From NCBI RefSeq assembly GCF_900111175.1, contig NZ_FOGI01000002.1, forward strand, positions 232,022 through 296,021: a stretch of 64,000 bases of DNA, read 5' to 3'. Positions 18,498-27,019 of this stretch are shown piece after piece. The stretch is from Actinokineospora terrae (GTDB lineage: Bacteria > Actinomycetota > Actinomycetes > Mycobacteriales > Pseudonocardiaceae). How positions within the stretch are numbered: the stretch's first letter is position 1; the number at the start of each line of letters is the position of its first letter. Position numbers and translations under genes: made by a program. The notes beneath the pieces are model-generated. The model saw nothing but the letters and a program-made list of their open reading frames with translations, was not told where the DNA came from and did not search any database.

Positions 18498-21377
18498 TCA
18501 GCCGGTCAGCCTGGCCAGCTCCTTGCGGATCTCGGCCGCGCCGCTCAGGTCCATCGTCCGCTCCCGCAGCGCCAACGCCTCGGTGAGCACGGCGACCGCC
18601 TCGTCGGTCCGCCCCAGCAACGCCTCGACCGTCCCCAGCCGGTGCAGCACCCGGCCCTCGCCGACCACGTCCCCGGTGGACCGCACGGCGACCAGCAGTT
18701 CGGCCAACTCGGCAGCGGCCTGCCGGAACTGGCCCTGCGCCACCAGCAACCCGCTCAACCGGAACCGCACCTGCACCTGCACGCGCCTGCTGCCGACCCG
18801 GCCGCAGATCTCCAGCGCGGCCATCAGGTTCGTCTCGGCGGCGGCCAACTGCTCGGCGTCGAGGTCGAGCTGCGCGATCTGGCACAGCACGTGCGCCTGC
18901 CCCACCGGGTCACCGGCGGTGCGGAACTGGGCCAACGCCACCCGGTAGCCCATCAGCGCCGGGTCGAGGTCGCCCCGCAGGTGGTCGACCAGGGCCAGGT
19001 TGCGGCGGGCCATCGCCTGGCCGTGGACGTCGCCGAGGTCGGTGAACTCCACCAGCACCGGCTCCAGCAGCTCCTGGGCCGCCGAGAGCCTGCCGCGGCT
19101 CAGGTGCAGCGACGCCAGCGAGCACCGCAGCACCGCCAGCGCGCGCCGGTTGCCCGCCGCCTCGGCCACCTCCAGCGCGCGCAGGTGCGTGTGCTCCCAG
19201 TCCTCGAAGTAGCACCCGGACTCGAACAGGGTCACCAACGTGATCGCCAGCTCGCAGCAGATCTCGTCCAGCCCGGCCGCGGCCGTCAGCTCGACCGCGG
19301 CGCACAGCGTGGCACGCTCGGATTCCAGCCACGCCAACGGATCCGCGCGCACGCGGTCGAGGTACTCCGCCCCCGGCACCCAGCGCGGTTCGACGCCGCG
19401 CAGGATCGCGTAGTCGCCGCCGTAGATGCGCCGGTGCGCCTCGCCCGCGAGGGTGAGCCAGCCGTCGGCGACCCGGCTCACCGACCGGCGGCGCTCCCCC
19501 GGGGTCTCGGCGGCCTCCAGGCGTTCCCTGGCGAAGAGCCGGATGAGGTTGTGGAAGCGGTAGCGCAGCCCGGACGCGTCCTCGGTCTCCTCCAGCATCT
19601 GCTCGTCCACCAGCAGTTCCAGCAGGTCCGCGGTGCGCTCGGAGTCGTCGTCGAGCAGCGCGTCCGCCACCCACACCGGCACGCTCGGCACGTCGAGCAC
19701 GCTCAGCCGCCGCACCAGCCTGCGGGCGTCCGGGGGCAGGCTGTCGTAGCTCAGCGCGACGCTCGCGCGCACGGCCAGGTCGCCGTGCGCCAGTTCGTCG
19801 AGCCTGCGGTGCTCGTCGACCAGCCTGCGCACCATCCACGCCAGGGACCGACCGGGGCGCGCGGCCAGCCGGGCGGCGAGGATGCGCAGGGCCAACGGGA
19901 GTCCACTGGCCACCTCGATCAGCTCGGCGGCGGCGACCGGCTCGGCGTCGACCCGCTCCTGGCCGACGACCGTGGTCAGCAGCCGGTGGGCCTGGGTGTG
20001 GTCCATCACCTCCACGTCGACCAGCCTGGCGCCCGCGAGTCCGGTGAGCCGCGCGCGGCTGGTGATCAGCACGACGCAGCCGCTGGTGCCCGGCAACAGG
20101 TTCTGCACCTGGGTCTCGGCCGCGGCGTCGTCGAGCAGCACGACCATCCGGCGGCGGGCCAGCAGGCTGCGGTACATCTCGGCGCGCTCGGCCAGGACGT
20201 CCGGCACCGAGGACCCGGGCACGCCCAACGCGCGCAGGAACCGGCCGAGCGCCTCCGCGGCGCTGACCGCGCGGGCCCGGGTGCCGCCGAGGTCGCAGTA
20301 GAGCTGGCCGTCGGGGAAGTCGTCCGACGACAACCGGTGCGCCACGTGGACGGCGAGCGCGGTCTTGCCGATGCCCGGTTTGCCGAGCAGCACGACCACC
20401 CGGGTCGCCACCCGGCCCGCGCCTTCGAGCAGCAGGTTCTCGGTGCGGGCCACCAGGTCGGCGCGCCCGGCGAAGTCGGCGATGTCGCCGGGCAATTGCA
20501 GCGGTACCTCGGTCGGTCCCGCCGGTGGCGGCGTGGCCGGGCCGGTTCTGTCCTGAGTGGACACCAATTGGGCCGGGCCGCGGGGCGGGGTGACGCGCAG
20601 GGAGTCGTCGTCGGCGAGGATCGCCCGCTCCAGCCTGCGCAGCTCGTCGCCCGGTTCGAGGCCGAACTGCTCCACCAGCAGCTCGCGGCCCTCGCGGTAG
20701 ACCCGCAGCGCCTCGCTCTGCCGCCCGGCGCGGTGCAGGGCGAGCATCAGCTGGCCGCGGGCCCGTTCCCGCAGGGGGTGCTCGTTGAGCAGGGTGGCGA
20801 TCTCGCCGACGAGCTGGTGGTGGCGGCCCAGGCGCAGCTCCAGGTCGAAGCGCGACTCGACGGCGTTGAGCCTGCTCTCGTCGAGCTGGCCCGCGCGGAC
20901 CTGCAGGATGCGGCTGGGGATCCCGGACAGCGCCGGGCCGCGCCACAGCGCGTCGGCGGCCCGCAGCAGGGTGGCGGCCTCCGCCCAGCGCACCGCGGCG
21001 GTCAGCGTCGTCGCCTCGGAGACCATGGCGGCGAAGCGGTGCCCGTCGATGGCGTCCTCGTCGACGCGCAGCAGGTACCCCGGCGGGCGGGTGACGATGG
21101 CGGCCCCGCTCGCGGCCTCGGCCAGCTTGGCGCGCAACGACGACACGCAGATCTGCACCTGGGTGCGCGCGGTCGCGGGCGGGTCCTCGTACCACACGGT
21201 GTCGACCAGTTGCGCGATGCTGACGACCCGGTTGGGCTCCAGCAGCAGCGCGCCGAGCACGACCTGCTGCCGCCCGGGCGCCACCCTGAGCCTGGTGCTC
21301 GCCCCGGTGCCGACCTCGAGCGGACCCAGGATCCGGTAGTCCGGCGCCGCGGCGGGCACCCCCTCGCTCGGGCTCAC
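18498..21377 (-). CDS. AfsR-type SARP regulator (HTH-BTAD-NB-ARC-TPR)
   Basis: Large Streptomyces-antibiotic-regulatory-protein-type activator of 959 residues. Order: OmpR-like winged helix (LGPLEVG... VLGALLLEPNRVV), bacterial transcriptional activation domain (residues about 100-250), NB-ARC ATPase with VVLLGKPGIGKTALAVHVA (Walker A) and MVVLLDDAA (Walker B), then a C-terminal half of TPR-like helices ending in GAAEIRKELARL. The GTG start follows a GGGGGGAAG ribosome binding site. It lies upstream of the NRPS operon on the same strand but is separated from it by the peptide gene. A role in activating the NRPS operon is the simplest guess. A TGATAACCGCC motif lies about 70 bases upstream. 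Confidence 0.93.
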   Translation of the reverse strand: MSPSEGVPAAAPDYRILGPLEVGTGASTRLRVAPGRQQVVLGALLLEPNRVVSIAQLVDTVWYEDPPATARTQVQICVSSLRAKLAEAASGAAIVTRPPGYLLRVDEDAIDGHRFAAMVSEATTLTAAVRWAEAATLLRAADALWRGPALSGIPSRILQVRAGQLDESRLNAVESRFDLELRLGRHHQLVGEIATLLNEHPLRERARGQLMLALHRAGRQSEALRVYREGRELLVEQFGLEPGDELRRLERAILADDDSLRVTPPRGPAQLVSTQDRTGPATPPPAGPTEVPLQLPGDIADFAGRADLVARTENLLLEGAGRVATRVVVLLGKPGIGKTALAVHVAHRLSSDDFPDGQLYCDLGGTRARAVSAAEALGRFLRALGVPGSSVPDVLAERAEMYRSLLARRRMVVLLDDAAAETQVQNLLPGTSGCVVLITSRARLTGLAGARLVDVEVMDHTQAHRLLTTVVGQERVDAEPVAAAELIEVASGLPLALRILAARLAARPGRSLAWMVRRLVDEHRRLDELAHGDLAVRASVALSYDSLPPDARRLVRRLSVLDVPSVPVWVADALLDDDSERTADLLELLVDEQMLEETEDASGLRYRFHNLIRLFARERLEAAETPGERRRSVSRVADGWLTLAGEAHRRIYGGDYAILRGVEPRWVPGAEYLDRVRADPLAWLESERATLCAAVELTAAAGLDEICCELAITLVTLFESGCYFEDWEHTHLRALEVAEAAGNRRALAVLRCSLASLHLSRGRLSAAQELLEPVLVEFTDLGDVHGQAMARRNLALVDHLRGDLDPALMGYRVALAQFRTAGDPVGQAHVLCQIAQLDLDAEQLAAAETNLMAALEICGRVGSRRVQVQVRFRLSGLLVAQGQFRQAAAELAELLVAVRSTGDVVGEGRVLHRLGTVEALLGRTDEAVAVLTEALALRERTMDLSGAAEIRKELARLTG

Positions 21378-21445
21378 TCGCTTCCCCCCGTGGACGGCGG
21401 CGTCGGTTTCACTGTAAGGGAGTTGCCCGCCGCTAGGCCATCACC

Positions 21446-21456
21446 TGATAACCGCC
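21446..21456. promoter_or_regulatory. TGATAACCGCC motif upstream of SARP
   Basis: Reverse complement of the CGGTTATCA found upstream of the XRE regulator, so both cluster regulators may answer to the same factor. The remaining part of the 346-base space 21378-21723 shows no gene; it also holds the start region of the plus-strand gene at 21724. Confidence 0.35.
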
Positions 21457-21723
21457 GCCCGGTCCGATTCAGGGCGAATAGGAAATGATATCAACCCGCG
21501 CCCGGTCCCCCATGCTCCGAGCGAGTGACTGCTCTTCCGGACAATCGCCGCCCCTTGGTCCATTCGGCCGCCCCGAGCTGACCGGACGCCTGCCCCTCTC
21601 GTCCCCATTTGCCGGAACTCGGCGCCCTGGAATTGCACCGCGGGCGGCCCGGTTGTCGGAAAGCCCCACGGCGACCGGTGTCGATCTCGTAGGTTCGGGC
21701 GGTCCGTTCCGGATCGCGGTGAG

Positions 21724-22581
21724 GTGGCCTGGGTGTACCGACGTCTGGTCGTGGTGGCGATCGTCCTGGTCGCGGTGGTGGGCGGGGTGGCGTTGTGGGC
21801 TTGGCCGGACGACCCGCCTCAGGCGTGTGACGGCGATCCTCAGCAGTCTCTGCTGTCCGGGCTCTTCTCGGTGTCCGACGGCAGCTACCGGCTGGAACGG
21901 CGGACGGACCCGGTCGCCGCGGGTGAGGTCGACCCGGAGCGGGAGGTCGCGTCACTGCGGCTGGCGGGCGGCGTGGCGCGGGTCGACCACGGCCGGATCT
22001 GGCTCAGCGGCCCGGTGGTGGGCACCGAACCGGGCGACTGGCGCACGTCGGGCCTGGGCGCGGACACCCCGGCCGCCCTCGCGCTGGACACCGTGGAGCA
22101 GACGCGTTCCCTGCTCAACCGAGCCGAGTCCGTGACACACACCGCCTGCACGTTCACCGGCCGCGTCGACTCCGGAGCGTTCACCGCCACCATCGACGAA
22201 CCCACCGGCGACCTCATGGAGCTCACGGCACCCACCCTGTCCGTGCGGCTGAGCCGCAACCGGGTCACCGTGCCGGGCGCCCCCTCCCCCAGCGAGGTCC
22301 CCGAGAACGACCTGCTCACCGGCCGCTGGCAACTGGACGACTCCTTCACCCTCACCGTCACCGAGGTCGGCCCCGCGTACTCGATCTCCCTGCACGCGGC
22401 CACCCACGAGCGCTGCCGCGCCCGAACCCAACCCCAAGCCCCCACAGCCACGATCAACTGCCCCGATTCCAGTGGAACCCCCACCCACCTAACCCTCACC
22501 GCCACCCCGGGCGACGCGATCGCCATCACCGGAGACCCCACCTACACCGGCACCTACTACCAAGTCCGCGCATCGTGGTAG
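21724..22581 (+). CDS. Membrane-anchored extracellular protein, function unknown
   Basis: Protein of 285 residues with one N-terminal hydrophobic segment (LVVVAIVLVAVVGGVALWAW, residues about 8-27) that should anchor it with the bulk outside. Several cysteines are spread through the exported part (DPPQACDG, THTACTF, THERCRA, TINCPD), which may form disulfides. No domain is recognised. It has no clear lipobox. The GTG start leaves the hydrophobic segment close to the N terminus, as expected. It stands alone between the SARP and a long non-coding stretch; no link to the NRPS can be shown. Confidence 0.7.
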   Translation: MAWVYRRLVVVAIVLVAVVGGVALWAWPDDPPQACDGDPQQSLLSGLFSVSDGSYRLERRTDPVAAGEVDPEREVASLRLAGGVARVDHGRIWLSGPVVGTEPGDWRTSGLGADTPAALALDTVEQTRSLLNRAESVTHTACTFTGRVDSGAFTATIDEPTGDLMELTAPTLSVRLSRNRVTVPGAPSPSEVPENDLLTGRWQLDDSFTLTVTEVGPAYSISLHAATHERCRARTQPQAPTATINCPDSSGTPTHLTLTATPGDAIAITGDPTYTGTYYQVRASW

Positions 22582-22988
22582 CGGTCTTGGTCCACACAGG
22601 ACTCGTTGGGCGCCGGGTTCTCAGGCCAGCAGATACACGGCAGCACTGCCGCCGGGTTTGCGGACGCCCCAATCGACCCGGGTGGCGGCCGCGCGGGACC
22701 GAGCAGGCCCAGACGCCACCACGGGGCTTCAGCAGGCTGTAGGTGGTCGCGGTACCCCGGGCGCACACCCCGAACTGACTGATCACCCCACCGGAGCTGA
22801 ACTCACCAGGCCGCGTGGGCCCCGCCTCCAGCCTCCGACCTCGCCCCAGAACCCCACCCTCGAATGCGCCCTCAACGGCACCGCCCACGACCACCCGCCG
22901 GGATCCTGGGGCGGGGGTGGCCCTGGTCAGGCGGCGGGGACCTGCGGGACTCGTCCTGGTCGGGCACCGGAGGTCCGCTGCCGCCGAG
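22582..22988. other. Non-coding stretch with possible gene remnant
   Basis: No convincing gene. On the minus strand a frame around 22690-22620 reads RVDWGVRKPGGSAAVYLLA before a stop, and a second frame just upstream of it (about 22800-22700) looks equally protein-like. This may be a frameshifted gene remnant, but I recognise no family. Confidence 0.25.
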
Positions 22989-23245
22989 TCCGATCGGGCA
23001 TCGGGGATCGGAGCGGCCGATTCCGCTTGGGCGCCGGGGATCGGAGCGACTGATTCGGATCGGGCGTCGGGACACGTACCGGAGTCGATCTCGATCGGGC
23101 GGCGGGATTCCGGAGTTGGGCCGATTCTGATCGAGCGGGGAGATCCTGAGGCGCGGGCGATCCTGATCGGTTGGCGCGTGCCGAAGCGGGGGCGATCCCG
23201 GGTGTGCAGTGCGGTTCTGAAGCGGATCTCGATCGGGCGATGGGT
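22989..23245. repeat. Degenerate tandem array, period 33-36 bp
   Basis: About seven to eight diverged copies of a unit like GATCGGGCGTCGGGATCGGA. Copies begin near 22989, 23021, 23054, 23089, 23125, 23161, 23196 and 23227. It lies between two genes and encodes nothing recognisable. Confidence 0.6.
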
Positions 23246-23327
23246 CGCGGTTCTGCCTGTCAGGTCTGGGTGGACGCGCGGCGGGCGGCGATCGGGTCGG
23301 TCCTGTGCGGAGTCACGGCGCGGGGGG

Positions 23328-23810
23328 CTATTCGCGGACTCGGTTGAGGAAGCCCGCGAGGTTGGTGGTGGTGCGGTCGATCTTCTCGGCCAGGGTCAGG
23401 GTCTCGTGGACGCGGCCGCCGGGTTCGAGGGGTTTCTTGCCGCGCAGGTAGAGGGAGCAGGCCAGGTCGGTGCAGATGTAGGTGCCGACCGAGCTGGTGG
23501 ACTCGCGGGGTTTGCGGGCGGTCATCAGGGAGACGCCGGTGCCGGGGTGGGTGGTGAGGCAGAGGGAGCACATGCCGCGGCGGACCTGGGTGGACTGCGG
23601 GGCGACGCGCAGGGCGACGCCGACGAGGCCGTCGGGGGTCTCGGCGACCAGGTAGGCGCGTTCGCGGGCGGCGGGGTCGCGCCAGCCGAGGAAGTCGAGG
23701 TGGGGCCAGGGGCGGTCGGCCAGGTCGCGGGGGACGGCCAGGCGTTTGGCCTCGCCCTTGGTGCAGTTGACCAGGCAGGCTCGGATGGCGGTCTCGGATA
23801 CCGGCAACAT
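23328..23810 (-). CDS. FBP/EF-G-binding-like protein with treble-clef zinc finger
   Basis: Protein of 160 residues resembling the FBP (FusB/FusC-like elongation factor G binding) family found in many actinobacteria. The C-terminal half has the four-cysteine zinc finger CSLC and, 26 residues later, CTDLAC, followed by TLTLAEKIDRTTTNLAGFL. FusB-type proteins bind EF-G on the ribosome; whether this one does is not known. The start is taken at the ATG at 23810; a longer frame continues upstream but only as the antisense of the TetR gene. It is divergent from that regulator over a 52-base space holding a palindrome. Confidence 0.8.
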   Translation of the reverse strand: MLPVSETAIRACLVNCTKGEAKRLAVPRDLADRPWPHLDFLGWRDPAARERAYLVAETPDGLVGVALRVAPQSTQVRRGMCSLCLTTHPGTGVSLMTARKPRESTSSVGTYICTDLACSLYLRGKKPLEPGGRVHETLTLAEKIDRTTTNLAGFLNRVRE

Positions 23811-23819
23811 AGGCACTAT

Positions 23820-23834
23820 CCTAGTATCCCTAGG
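23820..23834. promoter_or_regulatory. Palindrome CCTAG-N5-CTAGG, probable TetR operator
   Basis: Perfect 5-bp inverted repeat with a 5-base centre (CCTAGTATCCCTAGG) in the short space between the divergent FBP-like and TetR genes. This is where an autoregulating TetR protein would bind. Confidence 0.5.
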
Positions 23835-23862
23835 CAAGTGAATAACCGGCATAGGAGAGCGC

Positions 23863-24444
23863 GTGGCACGGGCCGGGGTGACGGTCGAGCGGCTGGCGGT
23901 GGCGGCGGCCGAGTTGGCGGACGAGGTCGGCTTCGAGAAGGTGACCGTCGCCATGCTCGCCCGGCGGTTCGGGGTCCGCGACGCGAGCCTGTACTCGCAC
24001 GTCAGGAACGCCCACGACCTGCGGGTCCGGGTCGCGCTGCTGGCGTTGGCCGAGCTCGCCGACCACGTCGCCACCGCGTTGGCGGGCCGCGCGGGCAAGG
24101 ACGCCCTGGTCGCCTTCGCCAACGCCCACCGCGACTACGCCCTGCGCCACCCCGGCCGCTACGCCGCCGCCCAATTCGACCTCGACGACGACACCATCGC
24201 CACCAGCGCCGCCATCCGGCACTCGGAGATGACCCGCGCCCTCCTGCGCGGCTACCACCTCCCCGAACCCGCCCAGACCGACGCCATCCGCCTGCTCCAC
24301 AGCACCTTCCACGGCTACGTCACCCTGGAGTCGACCGGCCGCTTCCGCCACACCGCCCGCACCCCGGACGCCTCGTGGTCCGCGACCCTGGACGCCCTCG
24401 ACGCACTGCTCACGCACTGGCCGCACGCCAACCAGCCGACATAG
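23863..24444 (+). CDS. TetR-family regulator
   Basis: TetR repressor of 193 residues. The N-terminal helix-turn-helix is clear: AAAELADEVGFEKVTVAMLARRF then VRDASLYSHVRNAHDLRVRV. The C-terminal half contains YALRHPGRYAA and a TFHGYVTLESTGRF segment typical of the WHG-type ligand-binding domain. The GTG start has AGGAGAG upstream. It most likely represses itself and the divergent FBP-like gene through the CCTAG palindrome between them. Confidence 0.9.
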   Translation: MARAGVTVERLAVAAAELADEVGFEKVTVAMLARRFGVRDASLYSHVRNAHDLRVRVALLALAELADHVATALAGRAGKDALVAFANAHRDYALRHPGRYAAAQFDLDDDTIATSAAIRHSEMTRALLRGYHLPEPAQTDAIRLLHSTFHGYVTLESTGRFRHTARTPDASWSATLDALDALLTHWPHANQPT

Positions 24445-24571
24445 CCGGCTCTTGCGGTCACGCGGGGACCGACAGCGCGAACCAGCCAGCGCAGGAAGGG
24501 CCCTGATTCCGCGACCCGGACGCCCTACTGACGAAGGCCCACGCACCCGCAGACATGGCCGGCTCCGCACG
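24445..24571. repeat. Decayed copy of TetR gene 3' end
   Basis: The end of the TetR gene (about 24388-24452) and 24510-24570 share an ordered set of similar words, among them GACGC.CT.CT.ACG and GACAT.GCCGGCTC. This looks like an old local duplication. No gene is present here. Confidence 0.3.
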
Positions 24572-25150
24572 CTAGCCAGCCGACAGGGCCGACTCGCGGC
24601 GGTCGCGGACGAGTGACAGTGCGAGCCAGACCAGGGTGGCGCCGCAGATGACGTGGAGTGAACTCGTCACCAAGGTGTCCGGCAGGGGTGCCGCCAATGC
24701 CAGCGCGGGCAGGGCGCCGATGTAGACCAGCGACGGGATTCGGGGGAAGACGCGGGCGCGGACCATGGCGATGCCGAACAGGATCGAGCCGGCGGTGAAG
24801 ACCAAGGCGCTGCCCAGTAGGGCGACCTTGGGTGTGCCTTGCAGCAGCTCCTTCGCCGTTGCTTCCGGGAGGTAGAAGATGCCCATGTTGAGCATGAAGG
24901 CGGCGCCGCCGAAGAGGCCGAGGCCGAGGAGGTTGGCGACAGCGGCGACAGCGCCGAAAGGGCCGCTGGCGTCAGACTGGCGCAGGTGTAGGACGACGAG
25001 TAGGGGTACGGCGAGTGCGGGTGAGAGGCCGAGCAGGAAGCTGGTGGCCGCGGTCTCGCCGGTGACGGTCTCGACGGCCGCGGGGAGGGCGATCAGCGCG
25101 CCCGCGGCGAGGCCGCAGTAGGTGCCGAGCCGGGTCAGGGTGGGGTTCAT
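24572..25150 (-). CDS. Integral membrane protein, about six helices
   Basis: Protein of 192 residues made largely of hydrophobic segments (for example TYCGLAAGALIALPAAVETV, LSPALAVPLLVVLHL, ANLLGLGLFGGAAFML, VALLGSALVFTAGSILFGIA, IPSLVYIGALPALALAAPL, LHVICGATLVWLALSLV), so about six transmembrane helices. No known family. A GAGGAG site precedes the ATG. It is divergent from a histidine kinase/response regulator pair, which may control it. Confidence 0.75.
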   Translation of the reverse strand: MNPTLTRLGTYCGLAAGALIALPAAVETVTGETAATSFLLGLSPALAVPLLVVLHLRQSDASGPFGAVAAVANLLGLGLFGGAAFMLNMGIFYLPEATAKELLQGTPKVALLGSALVFTAGSILFGIAMVRARVFPRIPSLVYIGALPALALAAPLPDTLVTSSLHVICGATLVWLALSLVRDRRESALSAG

Positions 25151-25301
25151 GGCAGGAGTTCTCCTCGCTCAGTGGTCGAACCGAGGCTAGGAACGGGCAC
25201 CGGCAGGCCGGAAGTGCCTGCGGGCACGCCCGGGTCACGACTCCCCCGGCCGGACGTCATGTGCCCTGTGGACAACCGGCGCGGCGGCGTACGCTCGGCT
25301 C

Positions 25302-26387
25302 GTGACTGAGCGGACGGCGCCCTGGGTGACCAGCGCGGTGTACGGGATCGTGCTGGCGGCCGGGTTGTACTACGCGGCAGCCGGTCTCGGCGATGTCCCT
25401 CCACTGAGGACAGCCGGGTTCGGCGTTTGCCTGGTCGCGCTGTTCGCGGTCGAGCGGCTGGCCGCGCGCCTGGACCGCGGCCGTCGCACGGCGGTGGCGT
25501 TCCTGGTGCTGCGGTTGGCGCTGTTCGCGTGCGCGGCGGCGTTGGACGGGTCCGGGTTGTCGCGGGCGCTGTTCGTGCTGGTGCCGTTCCTGGCGTACCT
25601 GAGCCTGGGGCGGTTGGTCGGGCTGGTGTCCGGCGGGGTGTGCCTCGCGGTGCTGGTCGCGGGTTTCGCGGTGTGGGTCCCCGGTTGGTACCGGGACGCG
25701 GTCTACGTGTCCGACCTGTTGATGTTCGGCATGGGGGTCGTGCTCGCGGTCGCGATGGCCGACGCGGTGCTGCGGGAGCGGGCCGCGGCGGCGCGGGTGG
25801 GCGAGCTGTCGGCGGCCACCGAGCGCAACCGGGTGGCCAGGGACATCCACGACAGCCTCGGCCACCACTTGACCGCGATCTCGGTGCAACTGGAGAAGGC
25901 GGCGGCGTTCCGCGAGCACGACGCCGGGACGGCCGATCGCGCGGTCGCCGACGCCCGCCGGTCGGCCCGGTTGGCGTTGGCCGACGTGCGGGCCTCGGTG
26001 GGGGCGTTGCGCACGCCGGTGTCCCTGACCGCGGCCCTGTCCGAACTGGTCGACGGCACCACCCCCGAGGTGACCCTGCGGGTCGACGGCGTCGAGCGCC
26101 CGATCGGCCAGGCGGCGGTCACCACGCTGTACCGGGCCGCGCAGGAAGCACTGACCAACGCCCGCAGGCACAGCGCGGCCACCCGGGTAGCGGTCACGGT
26201 GGCGTTCACCGCGCGGGAGGTGGGTCTCACCGTCCGTGACAACGGCGGCGGGTTCGACCTGCCGGCGCAGACCGAGGGGTTCGGCCTGATCGGATTGCGC
26301 GAGCGGGCGGCGCTGATCGGTGCCGAGGTACGGGTGGACAGCGCGCCGGGGGCGGGCACCACCGTGTCGCTGCGGGTCTCGGCGTGA
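25302..26387 (+). CDS. NarL-type sensor histidine kinase
   Basis: Sensor kinase of 361 residues. The first 160 residues contain about five or six membrane helices with almost no extracytoplasmic domain. The HisKA_3 dimerisation/phosphoacceptor helix follows, ERNRVARDIHDSLGHHLTAI (phosphorylated His in DIHDSLGHH). The ATPase domain has ALTNARRHS (N box), VRDNGGGFD and GFGLIGLRERAAL (G boxes). The response regulator gene overlaps its stop (GTGA), so they form one operon. The input signal is unknown; membrane-embedded sensors of this kind often sense envelope stress or lipophilic compounds. Confidence 0.93.
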   Translation: MTERTAPWVTSAVYGIVLAAGLYYAAAGLGDVPPLRTAGFGVCLVALFAVERLAARLDRGRRTAVAFLVLRLALFACAAALDGSGLSRALFVLVPFLAYLSLGRLVGLVSGGVCLAVLVAGFAVWVPGWYRDAVYVSDLLMFGMGVVLAVAMADAVLRERAAAARVGELSAATERNRVARDIHDSLGHHLTAISVQLEKAAAFREHDAGTADRAVADARRSARLALADVRASVGALRTPVSLTAALSELVDGTTPEVTLRVDGVERPIGQAAVTTLYRAAQEALTNARRHSAATRVAVTVAFTAREVGLTVRDNGGGFDLPAQTEGFGLIGLRERAALIGAEVRVDSAPGAGTTVSLRVSA

Positions 26388-27013
26388 GTATCCGGGTGCT
26401 GGTGGTCGACGACCAGCAGTTGATCCGCGAGGGCATTGCCTCGCTGCTGGGTCTGCAGGCCGACATCGAGGTCGTGGGTACCGCGGCGGACGGCAAGGAG
26501 GCCATCGACCGGGCCATCGCGCTGGCGCCGGACCTGGTGCTGATGGACGTGCGGATGCCCGAGTTGGACGGGGTGGCCGCGGTGGCGGTGCTGCGGACCA
26601 GGGCACCGGCCTGCCGGGTCGTCATGCTCACCACGTTCGACGACGAGGAGTACGTGGTGCAGGCGCTGCGCGCGGGTGCGACCGGGTACCTGCTCAAGGA
26701 CCTGCCCGCGACCGAGCTGGCCGCCGCGGTCCGGTTGGCCAACGCGGGCGTCACCCAGCTCGACGCCGCGGCCGCCAGGCACGTCACCGCGGCCCTGCGC
26801 GCGGCACCCTCCTCCCCCGCCGACGCCCTGACCGCCCGGGAGACCGAGGTGCTCCGCCTGATCGCGGGCGGTGCCACGAACCGCGAGATCGCCGCCCGCC
26901 TCTACCTGAGCGAGGGCACGGTCAAGAACCACATCTCCCGCATCCTCAACCGACTCGGCCTGCGCGACCGCACCCAAGCCGCCCTCTACGCCCGCGACCA
27001 CAACCTGCTCTAA
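26384..27013 (+). CDS. NarL/LuxR-type response regulator
   Basis: Response regulator of 209 residues. Receiver domain: VLVVDDQQLIREG (acidic pair), VLMDVRMPELDG (phosphorylated Asp), LTTFDDEEYV and LLKDLPATEL (Lys). The output domain is a LuxR helix-turn-helix, LTARETEVLRLIAGGATNRE then LYLSEGTVKNHISRILNRLG. Partner of the kinase that it overlaps. Its stop lies 6 bases from the stop of the convergent amidase gene. Confidence 0.95.
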   Translation: MSIRVLVVDDQQLIREGIASLLGLQADIEVVGTAADGKEAIDRAIALAPDLVLMDVRMPELDGVAAVAVLRTRAPACRVVMLTTFDDEEYVVQALRAGATGYLLKDLPATELAAAVRLANAGVTQLDAAAARHVTAALRAAPSSPADALTARETEVLRLIAGGATNREIAARLYLSEGTVKNHISRILNRLGLRDRTQAALYARDHNLL

Positions 27014-27019
27014 ACGGAC

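Noticed and set aside
17997..21488. Open frame of 1163 codons on the plus strand
   Set aside because: Antisense to the AfsR-like SARP, with no recognisable domain; the SARP frame has all expected motifs.
23811..24122. N-terminal extension of the FBP-like gene
   Set aside because: The extra part is the antisense of the TetR gene; the family similarity starts at the ATG at 23810.
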